28,263 nucleotides of DNA from an uncultured Thermomicrobiales bacterium (GCA_937891245.1 CALAGB010000144.1:1-28263); one strand, 5' to 3'. Positions 13,212 through 21,216 are shown, counted from the stretch's first letter. Numbers and translations: made by a program. The notes: generated from the sequence alone by a model not told the origin.

Positions 13212-13915
13212 TCCGGTTTGTGCGGAACGAGCGGATCGTCGTGATCTGAACGGCCGTTCGCCACGATCTGGGTGCCCCGTGCCCGCCGGATCTTCTCCGA
13301 TACGCGACTTATTGTTGTAATTGCCTGATCGGCGGCGGCCTTGAGTTCCGCGATCTCGTTCCCCGTTGGCTCATCTTCGGCTCGATTGGCCGGCAGCGGC
13401 CCGAAGCGATATACGCGCGCGGCGGCGTCCAAACGTTCGTACGCCGCACCCAATGCATCGTTGCCCACGAGGACGCCGGTGAAATTCGCGAGCGGCACCG
13501 CTTCGATCGGTTCGTCGCTCCAGCCGAGATCAACGACGAACGTCTGCAAATAGGGCCGGCTGAATTCGCTCAGTGCCGTGATGAGCTCGGGTGACGCATC
13601 GCGATCGACGAGCGCGATGTCGACCGTCGAGAGGGTACGTGTCAGCCATTCGGCCAGAGCGAAGCCCCTCCGCTGATCAACGGTCTGGTAATGGAGATCG
13701 GGGAAGCGTTCGCGAAAGGCGCTGAGTCCACCGGAGCGCTCACGCCGCAAAAGCGCGTGCAAGGCGGGGTTGCCGCGCGGCTCGAAGAACGTCGCGACGT
13801 TCGCGCGCTGTTGCAGGTGTCTGCCAACAGCGCGCCAGAAGTGGGCTCCGGGGTTATCGACGCTGGAAATGATTGAGACGGTGAAAATCGCCCAGCGGAG
13901 TCGCTCGCCGCTCAT
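13208..13915 (-). CDS. Hypothetical protein, possibly a CgeB-like glycosyltransferase fragment
   Basis: 235-aa protein of uncertain family. The N-terminus, LRWAIFTVSIISSVDNPGAHFWRA followed by VGRHLQQRANVATFFEPRGNP, resembles the opening beta-strand and helix of GT-B-type transferases of the CgeB/DUF3880 kind. A second strand, VDIALVDRD, and YLQTFVVDLGWSDE, then VLVGNDALGAAYERL, also fit a Rossmann-like N-terminal domain. No nucleotide-sugar-binding C-terminal domain is present and the length is about half that of a GT-B enzyme. The C-terminus is polar and probably disordered. The ATG at 13913-13915 lies 9 bp after the stop of the GT2 gene with GGGCGG before it, so the two are likely co-translated. 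Confidence 0.65.
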   Translation of the reverse strand: MSGERLRWAIFTVSIISSVDNPGAHFWRAVGRHLQQRANVATFFEPRGNPALHALLRRERSGGLSAFRERFPDLHYQTVDQRRGFALAEWLTRTLSTVDIALVDRDASPELITALSEFSRPYLQTFVVDLGWSDEPIEAVPLANFTGVLVGNDALGAAYERLDAAARVYRFGPLPANRAEDEPTGNEIAELKAAADQAITTISRVSEKIRRARGTQIVANGRSDHDDPLVPHKPD

Positions 13916-13924
13916 CGTGCCGCC

Positions 13925-14779
13925 CTACGAGGCGTGACTTTTGGCAAACGTGTTCCCTCCGGAGCGCGAAAAGCGCATACGCCAGACGCCCGTCAGCGCC
14001 TCGGTCACGATATTCGCGTTCATCTTGGACTGACCGGCCCGACGCTCGTGGAAGGTGATCGGTACTTCGATCACCTGAAAGCCGGCCAGATGTGCGCGGT
14101 AGGTCATTTCGATCTGGAAGGCGTAGCCGGTCGATTCAATTGAATCGAGATCGAGCGCTTCCAACACCGTGCGCCGGAAGCATTTGAAGCCGCCGGTCAG
14201 GTCATGGTAGTCGAGGCCGAGAATGAGGCGGGCATATGTCGAACCGCCCTGACTGATGATACGACGCGCGCGCGACCAGTTGAGCGTCTTGCCGCCCGGC
14301 ACATAGCGTGAACCGAGCACGAGGTCGGCGCACGACGTGGCATCGGCGAGACGCGGCAGTACGAGGGGATCGTGAGAGAAATCGGCGTCCATCTCGCAAA
14401 TGAGGTCGTAGTCGCGGGCCAACGCCCAGCGAAAGCCGTCAAGATACGCGGTACCCAGGCCGAGCTTGCCGGCGCGGCGCAACAGATGGACACGGCCGGG
14501 GAATTCACGTCCGATCTGCTCGACGAGCTGCGCGGAACCATCCGGTGAATTGTCGTCGACAACCAGGACATCAAAGCGTGAGTCGCGCAGCACCGCCGGA
14601 ATGAGCGCGCTCAGGTTTTCACGTTCGTTGTAGGTCGGCACCACCGCGAGCGCCGTGGTCGTCCGCGAACGCGGTTTTTTCTCGACATATTCCAACAGAT
14701 CGACCAATTCAGATACGTCCCTTCGAAGCTGGCGATTGTTGCCAGTAGCCGCGTCGGGGGGTAAAGTGGAATTGAGCAA
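13925..14779 (-). CDS. Polyprenol-phosphate mannose synthase-like glycosyltransferase, GT2
   Basis: 284-aa family 2 glycosyltransferase. After a polar extension of about 40 residues come VVPTYNERENL, VVDDNSPDGS, a GKLGLGTAYLDGF segment, CEMDADFSHDP (the metal/nucleotide-binding DxD region), GSRYVPGG, LTGGFKCFRR and FQIEMTYRAHLAGF followed by EVPITFHER. These match bacterial and archaeal dolichol/polyprenol-phosphate mannose synthases, which transfer mannose from GDP-mannose to a polyprenyl phosphate on the cytoplasmic face of the membrane. There is no C-terminal membrane domain. The TTG at 14777-14779 lies 3 bp after the DedA stop, indicating translational coupling; a GGTGA within the DedA end could be its weak ribosome site. 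Glucose or another sugar cannot be excluded. Confidence 0.88.
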   Translation of the reverse strand: MLNSTLPPDAATGNNRQLRRDVSELVDLLEYVEKKPRSRTTTALAVVPTYNERENLSALIPAVLRDSRFDVLVVDDNSPDGSAQLVEQIGREFPGRVHLLRRAGKLGLGTAYLDGFRWALARDYDLICEMDADFSHDPLVLPRLADATSCADLVLGSRYVPGGKTLNWSRARRIISQGGSTYARLILGLDYHDLTGGFKCFRRTVLEALDLDSIESTGYAFQIEMTYRAHLAGFQVIEVPITFHERRAGQSKMNANIVTEALTGVWRMRFSRSGGNTFAKSHAS

Positions 14780-14782
14780 TGA

Positions 14783-15427
14783 TCACCGACGCGTTGCCGA
14801 TCGACGGAGCCGTTTGCGAATTATCAGCGAGATCTCCTCCCGGTTTCCCCGCCACACATGAATGGCGGTCGGTGTAACCGAAATCGCGATGATCAACACG
14901 ATGATTGGCAAGAGATAGCGGTCGATGTTCGGGATAAGACTTCCGAGGAAGTAGCCCGCAACCGAGACGCCAACCGCCCAGAGAAAGCCCCCCAGGATGT
15001 TGAAAAACGCGAAGCGCGCATAGCGCATTTCGGCCGCTCCCGCCACGATTGGCGTGAACGTGCGTACGATTGGCAAGAAACGCGCCAAGACAAGCGCCTT
15101 GCCGCCGTGGCGTGTGAAAAACGCCTCGGCACGTGCGAGATATTCCGGTTTGAAAAAGGTCGATTCGGGCCGTTGAAAGAGGCCGCGCCCGACGCGTCGT
15201 CCAAAGCCGTAACCGACGGCGTCGCCGACCACCGCCGCCACAAAAGAAAGCGGTGCCAATATCCAGATCGAGAGATAGCCCTGCGATGCGAGGAATCCGG
15301 CTGTAAAGAGCAGGCTATCGCCCGGCAGGAAAAAGCCGATAAGTAGACCGCTCTCGGCGAAGACCATGACGGCGACACCGATGTAGCCGACCGTCTTGAT
15401 AAGAGCAATGAGATCGAAATGGGGCAT
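14783..15427 (-). CDS. DedA-family membrane protein (VTT domain)
   Basis: 214-aa polytopic membrane protein. AESGLLIGFFLPGDSLLF near the N-terminus is the DedA re-entrant signature. VGDAVGYGFGRRVG, FFTRHGGKALVLARFLPIVRTF followed by TPIVAGAAEM, and NILGGFLWAVGVSVAGYFLG are further family motifs, including the functional Arg in ARFLPIVR. DedA proteins are linked to lipid transport, and some (the UptA type) return undecaprenyl phosphate across the membrane. The start ATG at 15425-15427 has GAGGAG 5 nt upstream. It is first in a tight minus-strand set with the polyprenol-phosphate glycosyltransferase, which makes polyprenyl-phosphate recycling a sensible hypothesis here. Confidence 0.92.
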   Translation of the reverse strand: MPHFDLIALIKTVGYIGVAVMVFAESGLLIGFFLPGDSLLFTAGFLASQGYLSIWILAPLSFVAAVVGDAVGYGFGRRVGRGLFQRPESTFFKPEYLARAEAFFTRHGGKALVLARFLPIVRTFTPIVAGAAEMRYARFAFFNILGGFLWAVGVSVAGYFLGSLIPNIDRYLLPIIVLIIAISVTPTAIHVWRGNREEISLIIRKRLRRSATRR

Positions 15428-15938
15428 GAATTCTCCTCATTAGCCGCGTGGCTCGTGTGGGGAGTCGCGTGAAGCTGCTGGGGAGGAATGAGATGTCCCA
15501 CCGCAATACCGGCCGGAACCGATAGATGACCGCCGATCACGGTGTATGTCGGTGCGTCACGTCCGTGCCATCGGTCTACTACCGCGTACCGCTGGGAACG
15601 TACGTCGTTCCTCGTGGCACGAAGGCGGAGTATACACGGACGAGCCTTAACGTGTGTCGCGGTCGTTCCGACCATGATCACGATCGATTTCCACATACCG
15701 ACGGATACCCGGGTGACCAAGCACCTTATACGTTCGCCTGCGAACTGCACCGGGTCAGATGCGGCCGACTGCGACTGGCGCATACCCACCCGTCCAAATC
15801 ATAGCCAGACCAACATTAACACAGCATGAATTGGGCATGGTATTTTCGTCTGCTCAAACAGCAGTGGGCACTTGTGCGAGGCTGCGCTCCGCAAGATACG
15901 GTTGCCGAGGGCACTGTCGCCGCCGGCGCCGTGTGTCG
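15428..15938. other. 511-bp gene-free region
   Basis: No convincing gene, tRNA or known RNA element was recognised between the DedA gene and the small coiled-coil gene on the same strand. Short open frames here lack ribosome sites and protein-like composition. A perfect 6+6 palindrome is present at 15595-15611. The length is unusual for this otherwise tightly packed window, and an unannotated small RNA or remnant cannot be excluded. Confidence 0.5.
15595..15611. promoter_or_regulatory. Perfect 6+6 palindrome, possible operator
   Basis: GGAACG-TACGT-CGTTCC is a perfect inverted repeat with a 5-nt spacer, the same architecture as the palindrome at 5598-5614 but a different sequence. It lies about 170 bp upstream of the DedA start. 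It may be a regulator site or a short hairpin. Confidence 0.3.
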
Positions 15939-16151
15939 TCAGCGCAGTTCGTGACGCCTGACCTTCCAGAGCTTGTCGAGTTGGTCGTTGATTTCGTTCA
16001 GTCGTCGTCGCGTTGCGCGGCTGTCATCGAAACGCGTCAGTGTGCTGAGGAGTTGGCGTCGCTCATCTGACAGATGTTCGATCTGGGCCAGCACCATTGT
16101 CCGCATGCGGATCGGCTCAAGCTCGCGAAGCGATTGCATTTCATCGATCAT
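15939..16151 (-). CDS. Small coiled-coil protein, DUF2630-like
   Basis: 70-aa highly charged, helix-rich protein. The C-terminal half, RRRLNEINDQLDKLWKVRRHE, resembles the end of DUF2630 proteins, whose members show a heptad-like L..LE..LDQ.WDLLR pattern. IEHLSDERRQLLSTL earlier in the protein also fits a two-helix hairpin. Function of the family is unknown. The ATG at 16149-16151 is chosen because GGAGG lies 7 nt upstream; a GTG two codons earlier is too close to that site. It is flanked by long non-coding stretches on both sides and so is probably transcribed alone. Confidence 0.65.
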   Translation of the reverse strand: MIDEMQSLRELEPIRMRTMVLAQIEHLSDERRQLLSTLTRFDDSRATRRRLNEINDQLDKLWKVRRHELR

Positions 16152-16242
16152 TCGCACGACCTCCGTGATCGTGGCGCCCGCTGCGGGGCGTCGAATGTGT
16201 CTAACTCTTGCTGGTCCGGCAGCATCGCGTTCCGCAAAGAGT

Positions 16243-16300
16243 TGACATCAGACAGTAGCAACTGGCGTGCCACGATATGTACGGACACTGTCTGGGGTCA
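16243..16300. repeat. Imperfect 14-bp inverted repeat around a 30-nt centre
   Basis: TGACATCAGACAGT (16243-16256) and ACTGTCTGGGGTCA (16287-16300) are reverse complements except for two positions. The element lies in the non-coding gap between the EamA gene and the DUF2630-like gene. It may be a hairpin, or a relic in which two insertion-sequence ends have been brought together. No transposase remnant is visible nearby. Confidence 0.4.
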
Positions 16301-16349
16301 GGCATTAAGCGCCGGAGAGGCTGCGCGGTGCTCGGAAGGGCCGGCTCGT

Positions 16350-17216
16350 TCAGCCGCCGAAGGCGATAGCGAGAACGCCCAGGATGATCAGCGCGGAGGC
16401 CGCGATCTGACCTGAGCGAAGCCGTTCGCGGAGGACGAAGACCCCCAGGAGCATGCCGAAGAAGATGCTGATTTCACGGAGGGGTACGACGTAGCTGACG
16501 TTGCCGAGGCGGAGCGCCGACAGGACGATGAAATAGACGCCCATCGGCAGCAGCCCACCGAGCAGCACCGAGCGCCGGTTGAAGCGCCATTCGCCGATAA
16601 AGGCAGCCCGGCGGCGGGTCAACACGTAGGGTGCGAGGCCGATGGCGGCCGTCAGGAAGATCATGTAGACATAAACAAGCGGGTACACGTGGCCGACTCC
16701 TGCCTTATCGATGAGCGAGTAGGAGGCGATGCCACAGCCGGCCGCGATGGCGAAGAAGAGACCACGCCGGTTGCTCAGTTCAAGCGTGACACGCCGGGCG
16801 CGCAGGCTATCAAGTGCCAGCAGAACCAGCGCCAGGAAGATCGCCGCAATGCCCAAGCCGCCCGCCAGCGACGGTATCTCGCCGTAGATCGGTGCCGCCA
16901 GGATCGCGACGAGAAGCAGGCCCGTGCCGCGCGCCACCGGATAGGTGAGCGCCAGCGCGCCATTGCGGTACGCCTCGGCCAGCGAGAGGTAATAGAAGAT
17001 CTCGCAGATCGTTGAGAGTACGAGGAACGGCCAGCCGGCGTGCGGGATCGGATGACGATGCAGCGCGATCAGCGCCGGAATGCCATAGACCACAATGCTG
17101 ACCAGGTGAAATGAGAACATGAAGGCGAGCGGATCGCTGCTCCGCTTCGCCAGCAGGTTCCAGATGGAATGGAAAACGGCTGAGAGAACGACCAGCCCGA
17201 CCGCGAGTGATTCCAT
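16350..17216 (-). CDS. EamA-family (DMT) transporter
   Basis: 288-aa integral membrane protein with about ten hydrophobic segments arranged as two EamA repeats. Landmarks are SAVFHSIWNLLAKRSSDP at the start, EIFYYLSLAEAYRNGALALT followed by YPVARGTG in repeat one, and YFIVLSALRLGNVSYVVPLREI and FGMLLGVFVLRERL in repeat two. The family includes exporters of amino acids and other metabolites. It is the last gene of the minus-strand set headed by three M20 amidohydrolases, 21 bp after the last of them, so it may export products of their reaction. No strong ribosome site precedes the ATG at 17214-17216, consistent with coupling to the upstream gene. Substrate and direction are inferred only. Confidence 0.9.
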   Translation of the reverse strand: MESLAVGLVVLSAVFHSIWNLLAKRSSDPLAFMFSFHLVSIVVYGIPALIALHRHPIPHAGWPFLVLSTICEIFYYLSLAEAYRNGALALTYPVARGTGLLLVAILAAPIYGEIPSLAGGLGIAAIFLALVLLALDSLRARRVTLELSNRRGLFFAIAAGCGIASYSLIDKAGVGHVYPLVYVYMIFLTAAIGLAPYVLTRRRAAFIGEWRFNRRSVLLGGLLPMGVYFIVLSALRLGNVSYVVPLREISIFFGMLLGVFVLRERLRSGQIAASALIILGVLAIAFGG

Positions 17217-17237
17217 GGCGAGCTGGCCGTTCCGTTC

Positions 17238-18494
17238 CTATCCGTTTAGATATTTCAGCGCGCTGGCGACCATCACTTTGACGCCGGTTGCCATGGCGTC
17301 TTCGTCGATATCGAAGCGCGGATGATGCGGCGCGTAGATCTTCCCCTGCTCCGGATTGGCGATGCCGAGATTGAACATGCAGGTCGGGACTTTCTGAGCC
17401 ACAAAGGCCATGTCTTCGCCACCCATGCCCGGCTTGCGTTCGAAGACGTTCTCGGCACCGAGCACATCGGTGGCGGCGGCGCGCACGAGTTCGCTCATCT
17501 CCGGGTCGTTATGCAGCGCCGGGTAGCCGCGCAGGTAGGCGACCTCGACTTCGGCGCGCATCGCCAGTCCGATACCGGCCGCGATCTCCTTGACACGCTT
17601 CTCGATATGATCGCGCACCTCAGGTGAATACGTACGCACGGTGCCGTTCAGGACGGCGGTGTCAGGAATGACATTCGGGGCGCCGCCGGAGTGGATCATG
17701 CCGAACGTGATCACCGCTTGCTCAAACGGATCGATCTCGCGACTGACGATCGTTTGCAGCAGGAGCAGGATCTGTGAGGCGACGATCGTCGAATCGACGC
17801 TCATATGTGGCCGAGCCGCGTGCCCACCGACGCCATGTACGGTGATCTGCACCCGATCGGACGCGGCGCTGGAAAAGCCGCCCGAGACGCCGATCTGTCC
17901 GGCGCGCCAGAGTGGACTGACATGCAGTGCGACGGCCGCGTCGACCTTCGGATCGTCGAGAATCTTGTCGTGAATCATCGCGACCGCTCCGCCCGGCCCT
18001 TCCTCGGCCGGCTGGAACATCAGTTTCACGGTGCCGTCGAACTGATCGCGGCGGGCGTTCAGCATCTCGGCGACGCCCATCAGAATCGTGGTGTGTGCGT
18101 CGTGGCCGCAGGCGTGCATCACGCCCGGTTTGGTCGACTTATACGACACATCATTCAATTCATCGATCGGCAGCGCATCCATGTCGGCGCGGATGAGTAA
18201 GACTTTGCCCGGCTTGCGTCCCTCGATCGTGCCGAGAATGCCGGTGCCGCCGGTCGTCGGGCCTGGCGTGATGCCGGCCGCCTTCAGCTGCTCGGCATCG
18301 ATATAGAGCGAACGTCCATCGCCGCCAACGCCGGTTCGGTGTTTGATGCCCAGTTCATTGAGATGCCCGGAGACCAGGCGCGACGTATTGTTCTCCTGCA
18401 GCGAGAGTTCCGGGTTCATATGCAGGTAGCGGCGCGTCTCGCGCATCCAGCTATCAAGCTCAGGACTGACTTCGATCGGGCTGATGTCCGCCAA
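17238..18494 (-). CDS. M20D-family amidohydrolase, copy 1 of 3
   Basis: 418-aa metallo-aminoacylase/carboxypeptidase-like enzyme related to N-acyl-amino-acid, hippurate and IAA-amino-acid hydrolases. Metal ligands are visible as MHACGHD (Cys129, His131), QPAEEG (Glu164/165), ALHV (His191) and HHPRFD (390-391). The dimerisation lid has GVGGHAARPH, and GGEDMAF follows. It hydrolyses an amide between an acyl group and an amino acid, or a peptide. About 25 residues (58-82) are inserted inside the usual TGVGGTGV loop, as in the two paralogues. The start is TTG at 18492-18494 with AAGGA 7 nt upstream. It is third in the tandem array, 13 bp after copy 2, and precedes the EamA exporter. The specificity-determining residues after ALHV (SPLWRAGQ) differ from the other copies. 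Confidence 0.92.
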   Translation of the reverse strand: MADISPIEVSPELDSWMRETRRYLHMNPELSLQENNTSRLVSGHLNELGIKHRTGVGGDGRSLYIDAEQLKAAGITPGPTTGGTGILGTIEGRKPGKVLLIRADMDALPIDELNDVSYKSTKPGVMHACGHDAHTTILMGVAEMLNARRDQFDGTVKLMFQPAEEGPGGAVAMIHDKILDDPKVDAAVALHVSPLWRAGQIGVSGGFSSAASDRVQITVHGVGGHAARPHMSVDSTIVASQILLLLQTIVSREIDPFEQAVITFGMIHSGGAPNVIPDTAVLNGTVRTYSPEVRDHIEKRVKEIAAGIGLAMRAEVEVAYLRGYPALHNDPEMSELVRAAATDVLGAENVFERKPGMGGEDMAFVAQKVPTCMFNLGIANPEQGKIYAPHHPRFDIDEDAMATGVKVMVASALKYLNG

Positions 18495-18507
18495 GTGGCG
18501 TTCCTTC

Positions 18508-19764
18508 CTAGCTATTCAGATACTTCAAGGCGCTCGCGACCATCACCTTGACGCCGCAGGCGAGGGCGTCTTCGTCGGCATCGAAGCGCGGGTGATGCGG
18601 AGGGTAGATGATGTCGCGCGCCGGATCGGCGACGCCGAGGCCGAACATGCAGGTCGGCACGCGCTCGGCGACGAAGGCGAGATCTTCGCCCGCCATGCCG
18701 GGTTCGCGTGTGAAGACGTTGTCCGCACCGATCACCTCGGTCGCGGCTTCTCGTACGACATCGACCATCGCCTCGTCGTTGCGCATCGTGGGGTAGCCGC
18801 GCAAGTAGATGACGTCGGCTTCGGCGCGCATCGCCTTCGCCATGGCCGGGACCATCTCGCGAATGCGGCGCTCGATCAGATCGCGCACTTCGGGCGAGTG
18901 CGTGCGCACGGTGCCGTTCATCTCGGCACTGGCCGGGATGACGTTACCAGCGATGCCACCGTGCACCGCGCCGATCGTGACGACCGCCGGCTGGAACGGA
19001 TCGACCTCTCGCGAGACGATCGTTTGCAGCGCGATCAGGATATGCGCGGCGACGACCATCGTATCGACGGCTGCCTGCGGCCGAGCGGCATGCCCACCGA
19101 CGCCACGTACGACGATCTTGAGCGTATCGGCGGCCGCGTTGACCGGGCCGGCGCGCAGCGCGATCTGTCCGGCGCGAATGCCGACGCCGACATGCAAGGC
19201 GAGCGCCGCATCGACCTTCGGGTCCTCCAGAATCTTGTCGTTGATCATGGCGACGGCGCCGCCGGGGCCCTCTTCGGCCGGCTGGAACATCAATTTCACC
19301 GTACCGTCGAACTGATCGCGCAGGCCGTTCAAGACCTCGGCCACGCCCATGAGGATCGTCGTGTGCAGGTCATGGCCACAGGCATGCATCACGCCCGGCC
19401 GGGTCGACTTGTAGGGCACGTCGTTTTGTTCGTCGATGGGGAGCGCGTCCATGTCGGCGCGAATGAGCAACACCTTACCCGGTTTGCGCCCTTCAATAAT
19501 ACCGAGGATGCCGGTGCCGCCGGTTGTCGAGCCAGGCGTAATGCCGGCGGCTTTCAATTCGTTTGCATCCATGAAGAGCGAGCGGCCATCGCCGCCGACG
19601 CCGGTTCGATGCTGGATGCCAAGCTCCTTGAGATGCCCGGAAACGAGTCGCGATGTATTGTTTTCCTGTAGCGACAGCTCGGGATTCATATGCAGGTGGC
19701 GGCGGGTTTCGCGCATCCAGGCATCGAGTTCCGGCGTAACCTGGGCGAGATCACGGATCGACAT
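18508..19764 (-). CDS. M20D-family amidohydrolase, copy 2 of 3
   Basis: 418-aa paralogue, very similar to the flanking copies; for example HMNPELSLQENNTSRLVSGH is identical to copy 1. Metal-site motifs are MHACGHD, QPAEEG, ALHV and HHPRFD, with the lid motif GVGGHAARPQ and AGEDLAF in place of GGEDMAF. The loop after ALHV reads GVGIRAGQ, unlike the other copies, which suggests a different substrate pocket. The same insertion as in copy 1 follows GVGG. The ATG at 19762-19764 has GGGAG 8 nt upstream. It sits 12 bp after copy 3 and 13 bp before copy 1, so all three are one transcription unit. The exact substrate is unknown. Confidence 0.92.
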   Translation of the reverse strand: MSIRDLAQVTPELDAWMRETRRHLHMNPELSLQENNTSRLVSGHLKELGIQHRTGVGGDGRSLFMDANELKAAGITPGSTTGGTGILGIIEGRKPGKVLLIRADMDALPIDEQNDVPYKSTRPGVMHACGHDLHTTILMGVAEVLNGLRDQFDGTVKLMFQPAEEGPGGAVAMINDKILEDPKVDAALALHVGVGIRAGQIALRAGPVNAAADTLKIVVRGVGGHAARPQAAVDTMVVAAHILIALQTIVSREVDPFQPAVVTIGAVHGGIAGNVIPASAEMNGTVRTHSPEVRDLIERRIREMVPAMAKAMRAEADVIYLRGYPTMRNDEAMVDVVREAATEVIGADNVFTREPGMAGEDLAFVAERVPTCMFGLGVADPARDIIYPPHHPRFDADEDALACGVKVMVASALKYLNS

Positions 19765-19776
19765 ATTCCTTGCTCC

Positions 19777-21033
19777 CTAACTGTTGAGATAGCGCAGCGC
19801 CGCCGCGCTCATCACTTCGACCCCGACCGCCAGCGCGTCTTCGTCAAGATCAAAGCGCGGGTGATGAACCGAATACGTGATGCCGCGTTCAGCGTTGGCG
19901 ACGCCGAGGCGGAACATGCAACTCGGCACCTTCTGCGAGACGAAGGCGAAGTCCTCTCCGCCGAAGGTCGGTTCGAGACCAACGACGCGGTCGGCGCCGA
20001 GACGCTCGGTCGCCGCCTCGCGTACGATCTCGGTCATCGTTTGGTCGTTGGTGAGCGACGGGTACCAGCGGAGATAGTTCACGTCCGCTTCGGCGCGCAT
20101 CGACTCGGCGACGCCTCGGGCGATCTCGCCGATTCGTCGTTCGATGTGATCCTGGACGTCATCTTTGAAGGTGCGCACCGTGCCTTCGAGGCGGGCGCTG
20201 GCGGGAATGATGTTGTTTCGCGTGCCGGAGTTGATGGCACCGAACGTGACGACCGCCGAATCAAACGGGTCGATCTCACGACTGACAATCTCCTGCAGCG
20301 CGACCAGGATATGCGCGCTGACGACCACCGGGTCGACTGCCTGATGCGGAAAGGCGGCATGCCCGCCGACGCCGCGCACCGTCACGCGCATCACATCGCC
20401 GTTCGCCATCAGCGTGCCGGAAGCGACGCCGATCGAGCCGACCGGAATTTGGTTATCGACATGCAACGCTAGTGCGGCATCGACCGGCGGGTCATCGAGT
20501 ATCCCGTCGTGAATCATGGCGAGTGCCCCAGCCGAGCCTTCTTCACCGGGCTGGAACATGAGCTTCACCGTGCCGTCAAACTGATCGCGCAGCCCGTTGA
20601 GCAGTTCAGCCACGCCCATGAGAATCGTCGTGTGGGCATCGTGGCCACAGGCATGCATGACGCCCGCTTTGGTCGAGCGGTACGGGGTATCGTTCTGCTC
20701 GTCGATCGGCAGTGCGTCCATATCGGCTCGAATCAACAGCGTCTTACCGGGAGCCCGTCCTTCGATGGTTGCCAGAAGGCCAGTGCCGCCGCTGGTCGGC
20801 TTCAATTGAAAGCCGGCTGCTTCGAGCACCTTTGGATCGGCCAGATACGGTCGACCATCGCCGCCGACGCCGGTCCTGTGCTTAATTCCCAACTCTTTCA
20901 GGTGTCCCGAGACGAGGCGAGCGGTATTCGTCTCATCTAGCGAGAGCTCCGGATTCATATGGATGTAGCGGCGCGTCTCGCGCAGCCAGGTATCCAGCTC
21001 CGGAGTGATCTCGATCCGGTCGATCACGCTCAA
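19777..21033 (-). CDS. M20D-family amidohydrolase, copy 3 of 3 (first in operon)
   Basis: 418-aa paralogue, the most diverged of the three. It keeps MHACGHD, QPGEEG, ALHV and HHPRFD as metal-site motifs, but the lid reads GVGGHAAFPH and the segment after ALHV is DNQIPVGS. A longer reading from 21063 is possible. The TTG at 21031-21033 is preferred because GAAGGA lies 6 nt upstream, and because it gives an N-terminus (SVIDRIEITPELD) and a length matching the other copies exactly. It is the promoter-proximal gene of the three-hydrolase-plus-exporter set, behind an extended -10 element. It may be the ancestral or the most functionally distinct copy. The acyl or peptide substrate is not known. 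Confidence 0.91.
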   Translation of the reverse strand: MSVIDRIEITPELDTWLRETRRYIHMNPELSLDETNTARLVSGHLKELGIKHRTGVGGDGRPYLADPKVLEAAGFQLKPTSGGTGLLATIEGRAPGKTLLIRADMDALPIDEQNDTPYRSTKAGVMHACGHDAHTTILMGVAELLNGLRDQFDGTVKLMFQPGEEGSAGALAMIHDGILDDPPVDAALALHVDNQIPVGSIGVASGTLMANGDVMRVTVRGVGGHAAFPHQAVDPVVVSAHILVALQEIVSREIDPFDSAVVTFGAINSGTRNNIIPASARLEGTVRTFKDDVQDHIERRIGEIARGVAESMRAEADVNYLRWYPSLTNDQTMTEIVREAATERLGADRVVGLEPTFGGEDFAFVSQKVPSCMFRLGVANAERGITYSVHHPRFDLDEDALAVGVEVMSAAALRYLNS

Positions 21034-21077
21034 ACGGTCATCCTTCCTCACGTGCGTCCACATCGCATAATGGCGGC

Positions 21078-21086
21078 ATCATAGCA
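21078..21086 (-). promoter_or_regulatory. Extended -10 promoter of the M20 operon
   Basis: On the minus strand TGCTATGAT is an extended -10 element (TGn plus TATGAT). It would start transcription near 21071 and give a leader of about 40 nt before the TTG of the first M20 gene. No good -35 box is seen, which is tolerated by extended -10 promoters. Confidence 0.4.
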
Positions 21087-21150
21087 GATCGACCTATGCA
21101 ATCCGGGCCGGCGTTGATGGACGACGTGAGACGAACGAGAACGATTCGCA

Positions 21151-21159
21151 TGGTAGGAT
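21151..21159 (+). promoter_or_regulatory. Extended -10 promoter of the TerC-family gene
   Basis: TGGTAGGAT is an extended -10 element (TGn plus TAGGAT) about 58 bp upstream of the TerC-family start, divergent from the M20 promoter. No matching -35 hexamer is evident. A yybP-ykoY manganese riboswitch, common before such genes, was not recognised in the short leader. Confidence 0.35.
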
Positions 21160-21216
21160 GAGCGACGGAGCGAAGTCGCGGCCGGTGCGGGCGCCGGACA
21201 GCACCACGGGAGTGGT

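Noticed and set aside
18484..19671. 395-aa open frame on the plus strand antisense to the second M20 gene
   Set aside because: Its sequence is low-complexity Arg/Asp/His-rich text mirroring the M20 codon pattern, similar mirrors lie opposite the other copies, and the minus strand carries clear enzyme motifs.
21087..21216. yybP-ykoY manganese riboswitch before the TerC-family gene
   Set aside because: Such elements are common before this family, but the short leader shows no recognisable conserved core.
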